Shown in pieces: positions 1 to 5,872 of a DNA stretch of 9,087 nucleotides. Where the stretch lies: the NCBI GenBank assembly GCA_003694525.1, contig RFLK01000102.1, positions 1-9,087 on the forward strand, in the 5' to 3' direction. The position numbers were made by a program, and so were the translations under genes. Source of the stretch: Candidatus Woesearchaeota archaeon. Its GTDB lineage: Archaea; Nanobdellota; Nanobdellia; Woesearchaeales; ARS49. The number at the start of each line of letters is the position of its first letter. Within the stretch, counting starts at the first letter, position 1. Below the pieces are notes generated by a model, which was not told the origin of the DNA, ran no database searches, and worked only from the letters and a program-made list of their open reading frames with translations.

Positions 1-38
1 ATATAAATCTTGCCATCTTTTCTTTTGATGCTTTCCAT
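1..38 (-). CDS. Possible N-terminus of a divergent gene (partial)
   Basis: An ATG at 36-38 on the - strand opens a frame reading MESIKRKDGKIY before the window ends. An in-frame TGA lies directly before this ATG, so it is the first possible ATG start in the frame. The hydrophilic, lysine-rich peptide is typical of a real protein N-terminus, and the divergent layout with herA would be a normal arrangement. Against it, only 12 codons are visible and no well-placed TATA box sits about 25 bases upstream. A competing + strand reading (a short frame ending at TAG 45-47) cannot be excluded. No function can be assigned. Confidence 0.25.
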   Translation of the reverse strand, partial: MESIKRKDGKIY

Positions 39-49
39 TCAGAATAGCA

Positions 50-62
50 AAAAAATAAAAAT
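50..62 (+). promoter_or_regulatory. TATA-like promoter element of the herA-mre11 operon
   Basis: An A-run interrupted by T (aaaaaaataaaaa) is centred about 28 bases before the herA ATG. That is the spacing expected for an archaeal TATA box driving a leaderless or near-leaderless transcript. No Shine-Dalgarno motif lies between it and the ATG, which fits the leaderless reading. The match to the archaeal TATA consensus is loose, so this rests mainly on position and AT-richness. Confidence 0.4.
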
Positions 63-83
63 TGATGCGGGGTTCTTCACATA

Positions 84-1574
84 ATGTCCAAGGGGCTTGT
101 AATTGGAGGGGAGTTTGGCAATATTCTTGTCAGGCAAAAGCACGGCGAGGATTTTGAGCTTGGAGAGTTGCTCATAGCCAAAACGCCCAAAGGAGATATG
201 TTATTGCAAGTTTTTGATTTGCTTTATGGGTCTCAGCTCTCAGGCACGCACGTTGAACTGGTTGCTGGTTTGAAATTAGAGGAAGACTCTTCTCTTGAGC
301 TGATGGATTCTGCTCTTAGGAATTACATAATTGCTCGAATTAAGGCGCTTGCTATGCTCTCGAGTGCTGGAAGGTCTGCAAAGACTCTGCCTGCCTTCTT
401 TGATGATGTTCGCAAGGTCAAGGCAGAAGATATGAAAAGCATTACAGGGTCTCAAGATGGCGTTCGTCTTGGAAGCCTGCGCTCTGGGTCTCGTTTGATT
501 GATGTTCCTGTTCGCATCGATGCTGAGCGCGCGTTGAGCCACCACATTCTTGTTGCTGGAACTACTGGAAGGGGCAAGAGTGTTTTTATGAAGAGTTTGT
601 TGTGCGAGCTTATGGATCGGGACTGTGCAGGTTTGCTTGTTTTGGACCCTCACAATGAGTATTATTCTTTTCTAAAAGATCATCCGCGTGCAAGAGATAA
701 GGTGAAGTATTACTCGCCTCACTCATCGCAGGGCGCTGCATCGTTGAAGATTCACTTGAAGCATGTTCGCCCATCGCATTTTAATGGAGTGATAAATTGG
801 AGCGATCCGCAACGCCAGGCTCTATCTCAGTATTACTCTCGTTTCAAGGATGGATGGATAGAGGCTATTGTCAAAGAGGAAGGTTTGAGGGAGTTTCGAG
901 AGGAGACCTTGCTTGTTGTAAGGAGGGTTTTGATGCAGCTTTTGGGCCTTGAGTTGACTCAACAGGGCAGAATAAGAGGGGTTTCCGCTTTTGATCCTGA
1001 AATCGGTGAGAGTACTGTGGCTGACATAGTGAACGCTCTTGAGAGCGCCAAGACTGTTATTATAGACACCAGCTCTTTTGATGGACGGGTTGAAGTTTTG
1101 ATAGCAAGCATGATTGCAAATCATATTCTGAGAAGGTACAAGCATTATTCCCTTGATGAGTTGAGGTCAAAGCCGGTAGTTGGCATTGTTCTTGAGGAGG
1201 CCCCAAGAGTTCTTGGCGCAGAGGTTCTACGAAGGGGCCAGAATGTATTCTCAACCATTGCAAGAGAAGGCAGGAAGTTTCGCGTTGGGCTTGTCGCGAT
1301 AACCCAGCTCCCTTCCTTAATTCCAAGAGAGGTTCTTGCAAATATGAACACCAAGGTCATCTTTGGGGTTGAGCTCAAGAATGAAAGGTCTGCAATAATT
1401 GAGAGTGCTTCTCAGGATTTGAGCAGTGATGAGCGCATGATTGCAAGCCTTGATAGGGGCGAGGCTATTGTGACAAGCAATTTTCTTCGTTTTGCAACTC
1501 CCATAAAGGTTATAATGCCAAAATTTGATGTTGTAAAGTCTCGCAATGCGTTTGCAGGGGTGAATTTGCAGTGA
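84..1574 (+). CDS. herA: HerA-type DNA translocase ATPase
   Basis: This 496-residue protein belongs to the HerA/FtsK-like (DUF87) family of hexameric dsDNA-pumping ATPases, which in archaea work with Mre11-Rad50 and NurA in resection of DNA ends. The N-terminal ~60 residues (GGEFGNILVRQ onward) fit a HAS-barrel. Walker A is GTTGRGKS at 159-166, and LVLDPHNEY (185-193) is the family's LDPHxEY motif. A second acidic motif, IVLEEAPRVL (368-377), fits the catalytic Glu region. REGRKFR (394-400) probably contains the arginine finger, and ITQLPSLIP (406-414) is the sensor-like ITQ motif. Length is normal for the family. The ATG at 84 is preferred because a TATA-like element lies at leaderless spacing and no SD is present. 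Its stop overlaps the mre11 start, so the two are probably co-transcribed. Rad50 and NurA are absent nearby, so their involvement here is inferred. Confidence 0.9.
   Translation: MSKGLVIGGEFGNILVRQKHGEDFELGELLIAKTPKGDMLLQVFDLLYGSQLSGTHVELVAGLKLEEDSSLELMDSALRNYIIARIKALAMLSSAGRSAKTLPAFFDDVRKVKAEDMKSITGSQDGVRLGSLRSGSRLIDVPVRIDAERALSHHILVAGTTGRGKSVFMKSLLCELMDRDCAGLLVLDPHNEYYSFLKDHPRARDKVKYYSPHSSQGAASLKIHLKHVRPSHFNGVINWSDPQRQALSQYYSRFKDGWIEAIVKEEGLREFREETLLVVRRVLMQLLGLELTQQGRIRGVSAFDPEIGESTVADIVNALESAKTVIIDTSSFDGRVEVLIASMIANHILRRYKHYSLDELRSKPVVGIVLEEAPRVLGAEVLRRGQNVFSTIAREGRKFRVGLVAITQLPSLIPREVLANMNTKVIFGVELKNERSAIIESASQDLSSDERMIASLDRGEAIVTSNFLRFATPIKVIMPKFDVVKSRNAFAGVNLQ
1557..1563 (+). promoter_or_regulatory. 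Shine-Dalgarno-like site for mre11 inside herA
   Basis: GGGGTGA, containing the GGTGA core complementary to the usual archaeal 16S rRNA 3' end, ends 7 bases before the GTG start of mre11. It lies in the last codons of herA. With the GTGA stop/start overlap it supports translation of mre11 from GTG at 1571. First genes of transcripts in this window lack such a site, so leaderless starts and SD-assisted internal starts appear to coexist. Confidence 0.55.
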
Positions 1575-2779
1575 GGTTTGCTCATATTTCTGATTGCCAT
1601 ATCGGAGGCTGGAGAGATCCTCGATTGCGTGATGCAAATGCTCGCTCTTTCAAACTTGCAATATCAAAGTGCATCGAGCGTCGTGTTGATTTTGTTTTGA
1701 TCTCTGGAGACTTGTTTAACACTGCTGTTCCGGCAATAGACAGTCTTCGCATGGCTGTCGAGCAGTTAAGGTGTCTGAAGGATGCGAATATTCCTGTTTA
1801 CATCATTGCCGGAAGCCACGATTTCTCCCCCAGTGGAAAGACTATGCTCGACGTTCTTGAAAGGGCTGCGCTTGTTGTGTGTGTTGCAAAAGGTCGTGAG
1901 CTTGATGACGGTCGCCTTAGACTCGAGTTCACTCAAGATCCTAAAACTGGCGTCAAGATAACTGGAATGGTTGGTAAAAAAGGCGGTCTTGAGGCTGGCT
2001 ATTACTCTATTCTCTCAAAGGAGAATCTTGAAAGAGAGCCTGGAAAGAAGATTTTTCTTTTTCACACTGCCTTGCAGGAATTAAAGCCAAAGGGGCTTGA
2101 GAAGATGGAAGCTATGCCTGTCAGTTATTTGCCAAGGGGTTTTGACTATTATGCTGGAGGTCACGTCCACATTGTGAAAAACCAGTCTATTGGCCCTTAT
2201 AGTAACATAGTGTATCCTGGGCCTGTTTTTCCTAACAATTTCAGGGAGCTTGAACAGCTCAAGTGTGGCTCTTTTGTTATTGTTGAGGATGGAAACATTG
2301 AGTTCGTAAAGCTCCCTGTCAATGAGGTGGTTTCAATTGAGGTCAGCGCAAAGGATAAGACTCCTCTTGAAGTGGAATCTGAAATAAGATCGCACATTGG
2401 TCAGCACTCGCTCAAGGACGCCATTGTGACCATTCGCGTGAAAGGCTGTTTGATCAAGGGAAGGCCTGCTGATATTAATTGGAATGATTTGGTTCACGAT
2501 TGCTCATCAAAAGGCGCTTATGCGACTCTTCGCAACACGTCCGGTCTTGCAAGCCGCGAGATTGAGCTCATATCTCTGCCTGGTGCTGATGTTGATCATA
2601 TTGAAGAGCGTCTTGTTCAAGAGCATGCTCCCAAGTTCAGTTTTTCAAGAGATGATGTTGGTCTTTCTAAATCTCTCATTCAAGTCTTATCGGCTGAGAA
2701 GAAAGAGGGAGAGCGCATCGGTGATTTTGAATCTCGCCTTCACTCAGAGCTTGACTCTCTTTTTGATCTGTCCTTCTAA
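1571..2779 (+). CDS. mre11: Mre11-type DNA repair nuclease
   Basis: This 402-residue metallophosphoesterase matches archaeal Mre11, the Mn-dependent nuclease of the Mre11-Rad50 double-strand-break complex. Phosphodiesterase motifs appear in order: DxH at D8/H10 (HISDCHIGGW), GDLF at 46-49 with D47, SHD at 82-84, His165 in FHTALQEL, and H198/H200 in GGHVH. The usual GNHD motif reads GSHD, so a metal-site Asn is replaced by Ser82; I recall GSHD in other archaeal members, so activity is probably kept. Residues ~210-330 fit the capping domain. The tail (about 365-400), rich in helix formers with EGE and FExRL patterns, fits the Rad50-binding segment. The start is GTG, overlapping the herA stop as GTGA, with an SD-like site 7 bases before. 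The gene converges with gatB, 4 bases away. Rad50 is expected elsewhere in the genome. Confidence 0.9.
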   Translation: MRFAHISDCHIGGWRDPRLRDANARSFKLAISKCIERRVDFVLISGDLFNTAVPAIDSLRMAVEQLRCLKDANIPVYIIAGSHDFSPSGKTMLDVLERAALVVCVAKGRELDDGRLRLEFTQDPKTGVKITGMVGKKGGLEAGYYSILSKENLEREPGKKIFLFHTALQELKPKGLEKMEAMPVSYLPRGFDYYAGGHVHIVKNQSIGPYSNIVYPGPVFPNNFRELEQLKCGSFVIVEDGNIEFVKLPVNEVVSIEVSAKDKTPLEVESEIRSHIGQHSLKDAIVTIRVKGCLIKGRPADINWNDLVHDCSSKGAYATLRNTSGLASREIELISLPGADVDHIEERLVQEHAPKFSFSRDDVGLSKSLIQVLSAEKKEGERIGDFESRLHSELDSLFDLSF

Positions 2780-2803
2780 TATTTCAATTTTCTAGGAGTT
2801 TTT
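2780..2803 (+). terminator. Possible T-rich termination stretch after mre11
   Basis: The + strand after the mre11 stop carries several short T tracts, ending in TTTTT at 2799-2803 inside the 3' end of gatB. Archaeal termination uses T-rich tracts on the non-template strand without needing a hairpin, so this could end the herA-mre11 transcript. The same stretch read on the - strand is A-rich, so the gat operon has no comparable signal here and probably reads into mre11. Short T tracts are common in this window, so the call is weak. Confidence 0.2.
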
Positions 2804-4160
2804 CAAGTAGCGCGCGTGTAAGTTGAGCATTTGCTCTTCCTTTGGTTGCTCTCATCACTTGTCCTATTAGGAATTGAAGGCTTTTTTTCTCTCCCGACTT
2901 GTAGTCTGAAACTGCTTTTGGGTTGTCTTGTATTATCTGTTTGCACAGGCTTTCAAGCTCATCTTCATCTCCTACCATTGTAAGTTTGTTCTCTTCAACA
3001 TACGCTTTTGGAGAGAAAGCTTTTTCCGCGAGTTTTTCTGTTATCTTCTGTCCTATTCTGTTTGTTATTTTCTTATCGCGTAGCAGGTTGATCAGCTCAG
3101 TTAAGTGTTGTGCATCAAATGCTGTCTCTTTGATATCTTTTCCTTTATCATTCAGAACTCTGAGAACCTCTCTTCTTATCCACCTTGCAGCAAGGATTGG
3201 GTCTGTGGTTTTTGCAACTTCCTCAAATAAGTTTGCAACTCTTTTGTTTGATGCGATTATTTTCGCATCGCTCTTGTCTATTCCAAGTTCTGCTTCCCAT
3301 CTGGCAGCGCGCTCTTGTGCAAGTTCGGGTATTTCTGACTGTATTGCTTGTATCCACTCCTCGGCTATCGTGAATACTGGAAGGTCTGGCTCTACTATGT
3401 AGCCGTAGTCCGCTTCCGTCTCTTTTTTGCGCATAGGGTAGGTTATTCCTCTCTCTGCGCTCCATCCTCTGGTTTCTTGTATAACTTCGCTCTCTTTTTG
3501 TCTTTCTATCTCATAAGTTAGTGCGCGCTCTATTTCTTTGAATCCTGTTATGTTCTTTATTTCTACCCTGACAAATCCTTTTTCTTTTATGCTGACATTT
3601 GCGTCTGCTTTTATAACTCCGTTATTTGGGTCAAAAATGTCCAGGTAGCTTATTATGGTGTTCAGTTTTTTTAGGAATTCTCTCGCGCAGCTCGGGGAGT
3701 TTATGCTTGGGGTGGTTACTATCTCGCACAAGGGTATTCCTGACCTGTTATAGTCTATGAGAACGTGATTGCCTTTGTGTATTAGCGCGCCTGGGTCTTC
3801 TTCAAGGTGGACTCGTGTGATTCCTACTATTGACTTGTCATCCAGTGCTATTTTTCCGTCGCGTCCAAGAGGCAATTCGTGCTGTGTTATTTGAAAGTTC
3901 TTTGGAAGGTCCGGGTAAAAGTAAGTTTTTCTTGAAAAGGTCACTGTAGGTGCAAGTTTGCACCCGAGTGCAAGTGCCAGTTTTGCAGCGTATTCAAGCG
4001 CTTTCGAGTTCATAACTGGCTTGCTTCCAGGATGTCCAAGGCATATCGGACATATTGCTGTATTAGGCTCGCTTGCGCTTGTCGGACAGCTGCAGAAAAG
4101 CTTTGTTTTCGTGTTCAACTGCACGTGTATTTCAAGTCCTATTTTGATATCTGGCTCCAT
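2784..4160 (-). CDS. gatB: Asp/Glu-tRNA amidotransferase subunit B
   Basis: GatB is the kinase and tRNA-binding subunit of GatCAB: it phosphorylates the mischarged Asp (or Glu) on the tRNA before amidation. From ATG at 4160 the product is 458 residues. It opens MEPDIKIGLEIHVQL, the family N-terminus, with His12 at the metal site. C23, C25, C37 and C40 form a four-cysteine cluster consistent with zinc binding. HLEEDPG (118-124) and the Glu of PLCEIV (E146) match the acidic metal ligands known from the bacterial enzyme. The end (GQVMRATKGRA onward) is the YqeY-like tail that grips tRNA. An in-frame ATG at 4247 would add 29 residues of basic low-complexity sequence lying inside gatA and is rejected. 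The start lies within the last 22 bases of gatA, so translation is probably coupled. No clear SD precedes it. Confidence 0.95.
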   Translation of the reverse strand: MEPDIKIGLEIHVQLNTKTKLFCSCPTSASEPNTAICPICLGHPGSKPVMNSKALEYAAKLALALGCKLAPTVTFSRKTYFYPDLPKNFQITQHELPLGRDGKIALDDKSIVGITRVHLEEDPGALIHKGNHVLIDYNRSGIPLCEIVTTPSINSPSCAREFLKKLNTIISYLDIFDPNNGVIKADANVSIKEKGFVRVEIKNITGFKEIERALTYEIERQKESEVIQETRGWSAERGITYPMRKKETEADYGYIVEPDLPVFTIAEEWIQAIQSEIPELAQERAARWEAELGIDKSDAKIIASNKRVANLFEEVAKTTDPILAARWIRREVLRVLNDKGKDIKETAFDAQHLTELINLLRDKKITNRIGQKITEKLAEKAFSPKAYVEENKLTMVGDEDELESLCKQIIQDNPKAVSDYKSGEKKSLQFLIGQVMRATKGRANAQLTRALLEKLLEN

Positions 4161-5560
4161 GTTTTTGCAACTTGTATTATTTTGTTTTCGCAAAAGTGAT
4201 CTCCTATTATTTGCAGGCCTATTGGTAGTCCTTCGTGTTCTGCGCAAGGGATGCTTATGTGTGGAAGTCCTGCAAGGTTTGGAGGGCAGGTTAGCTCATC
4301 CATAAGGTAGCTTTGCAATGGCGTCAATTTTTTTACGTGTTCAAAAGTGGGTGCGATGGTTGGCATTGAGGGTGTTATTATGACATCTACTTTTTTGAAT
4401 GCCTCTTTGTATTCCTTTATTAGTTGGGTTCTGATTTTTGCCGCCTGAGTGTAGAAAGCATCTCTGAACCCTGCCATTCTTGCAAATGTTCCAAGCAATA
4501 TTCTTCTTTTTGCCTCGTCGCCAAAGTTGTCGCTTCGAACTCTTGAGAAGTAGTCGTTGTATGTGCCGTTTAGAGTATCGTATGCTCCATAGCGAATCCC
4601 GCAGAATTTTGCAAGGTTTGTGGATGCTTCTGATAGCGCTAATATGTAGTATGCTGCAAGCGCGTATTTTGAGTTTAGAGGAAGTTCTATGTTTATTCTC
4701 CGCGCGCCCAGCTCTTCAAGCTTTGATATTGCGCAGAGTACTGCTTTGCGCACTGAGTTGTCGCATCGCTCATCAACTGCACTTTCAAGAACCCCTATCT
4801 TAATTCCCTGTACAGTTCCTGGTATTTCAGAGTATTCTGGAACTGGTGTTGATGCGCTTGTGCTATCTTTAGGATCTGCGCCTGAGATAATTTCTAACAA
4901 AAGGGCTGCATCTTCTACTGTTTTTGCCATTGCGCCTATTTTGTCGAGTGAGTTTGCATAGGATATCAACCCGTGCCTTGACACTCTTCCGTACGTTGGT
5001 GTCAGGCCTACAACTCCGCAAAATGATGCAGGGTTGGCTATGCTCCCCCCTGTGCTTTCTGCAAGGGCGATGTGGGCAAAGTCTGCTTTTTTTGTGATTC
5101 CTGCAGCGCCTCCCGAGCTTCCTCCGCAGACTCTTTTTTTGTCGTTGGGGTTTTTTGGTTTTGAGTATCCTTTTCCTACGTTTGTGCAGAATCCTCCAAA
5201 GCCGAACTCGTCTTGTACTGTTTTTCCAAGTATTATTGCGCCTTCTTCAAGGCAACGTTCTATGACTGTTGCATTGTATAGTGGTTTGTATCCTTTGAGT
5301 ATTGCGCTTGATGCTGTGCTCTCAAGGTTTTGAACGCATATGGCGTCTTTGGCTGTTATGAGCACTCCGAAAAGTTTTCCTTTTGCTTTGCCTTCTTTCG
5401 CGCTTTTTTGAAGCTCTTGTGCTCTTGATATCGCATCTCCCAATTCTGTTATGTACTTGTACTCCTCATTTATTTTTTGAGCGGATTCAATTGCTTTTCT
5501 TGTGTGTTCTACAAGGTCTATGCTTCCCGCTCTTGCTTTTTTTGCAAATTCTTTTATCAT
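4139..5560 (-). CDS. gatA: Asp/Glu-tRNA amidotransferase subunit A
   Basis: GatA is the glutaminase subunit of GatCAB; it releases ammonia from glutamine for transfer to activated Asp-tRNA(Asn). The 473-residue product has the amidase Ser-cis-Ser-Lys triad: Lys71 in LITAKDA, Ser149 in GGSSGG and the nucleophile Ser173 in ESTGGSI. The signature continues as NPASFCGVVGLTPTYGRVSR (175-194) and is followed by SLDKIG and DPKDST, all standard. The ESTGGSI form, in place of the bacterial SDTGGSIR, points to an archaeal enzyme. Length is as expected. The start codon overlaps the gatC stop as ATGA, and the 3' end overlaps the gatB start by 22 bases, both signs of a tightly coupled operon. No strong SD is visible. 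Confidence 0.96.
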   Translation of the reverse strand: MIKEFAKKARAGSIDLVEHTRKAIESAQKINEEYKYITELGDAISRAQELQKSAKEGKAKGKLFGVLITAKDAICVQNLESTASSAILKGYKPLYNATVIERCLEEGAIILGKTVQDEFGFGGFCTNVGKGYSKPKNPNDKKRVCGGSSGGAAGITKKADFAHIALAESTGGSIANPASFCGVVGLTPTYGRVSRHGLISYANSLDKIGAMAKTVEDAALLLEIISGADPKDSTSASTPVPEYSEIPGTVQGIKIGVLESAVDERCDNSVRKAVLCAISKLEELGARRINIELPLNSKYALAAYYILALSEASTNLAKFCGIRYGAYDTLNGTYNDYFSRVRSDNFGDEAKRRILLGTFARMAGFRDAFYTQAAKIRTQLIKEYKEAFKKVDVIITPSMPTIAPTFEHVKKLTPLQSYLMDELTCPPNLAGLPHISIPCAEHEGLPIGLQIIGDHFCENKIIQVAKTWSQISK

Positions 5561-5844
5561 TGCGTTTTCGGGCCTTTAAAGTGCGTTTGCGTTCTGTGTT
5601 TTGCAAGCGATAGTGCTTCTTCTCTAGCTATGCACTCTCCCGCCTCATCTTCGCGCGCCACATTGATTATTCTTATTGGATGAAAGCTTGGCTCTGTTGA
5701 CTTAGTGTCGGCCTCGCTCAGAACTTCAAAGTGTTTTAGTATGTCTGCAAGGTCTTTTGAGTACTTGCTCACTTCCTCGCTTGTCAGCTTCAGTCGGGCG
5801 TTTTGTGCAACTGAGCGGACTAATTCCGGAGTTATTTTCATCAT
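5557..5844 (-). CDS. gatC: Asp/Glu-tRNA amidotransferase subunit C
   Basis: GatC is the small subunit that wraps around and stabilises the GatA-GatB interface. The 95-residue product matches the family along its length: ARLKLTSEEVSKYSKDL (16-32) forms the N-terminal helices, a DTKSTEPSFH-type linker follows, then ARED with an REEAL helix, and the family end FKGPK. Two ATG codons stand in tandem at 5844 and 5841; the first is used here, and the difference is one residue. The gene starts 28 bases after the aspS stop and ends in an ATGA overlap with gatA. No promoter or SD is evident in the 28-base gap, so it is probably read from the aspS promoter. Confidence 0.94.
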   Translation of the reverse strand: MMKITPELVRSVAQNARLKLTSEEVSKYSKDLADILKHFEVLSEADTKSTEPSFHPIRIINVAREDEAGECIAREEALSLAKHRTQTHFKGPKTQ

Positions 5845-5872
5845 TCTGTGGCTGTGTGCCTTGTTAAAAAAA

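Noticed and set aside
1..47. Short + strand frame ending at TAG 45-47 as the tail of an upstream gene
   Set aside because: Only 14 codons are visible with nothing recognisable, and the competing - strand reading is at least as good; neither can be firmly supported.
2484..2795. Alternative + strand frame of 103 codons at the end of mre11
   Set aside because: Out of frame within mre11, hydrophobic and motif-free; the mre11 frame explains this region fully, including its Rad50-binding-like tail.
2923..3402. Open frame of 159 codons on the + strand opposite gatB
   Set aside because: Antisense shadow of a strongly conserved gene; Ser/Leu/Phe-rich low-complexity translation with no recognisable motif.
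4161..4247. 29-residue N-terminal extension of GatB from an upstream ATG
   Set aside because: GatB proteins begin at the xxIGLEIHVQL segment; the extension is Arg/Asn-rich, lies inside gatA coding sequence and resembles no GatB.
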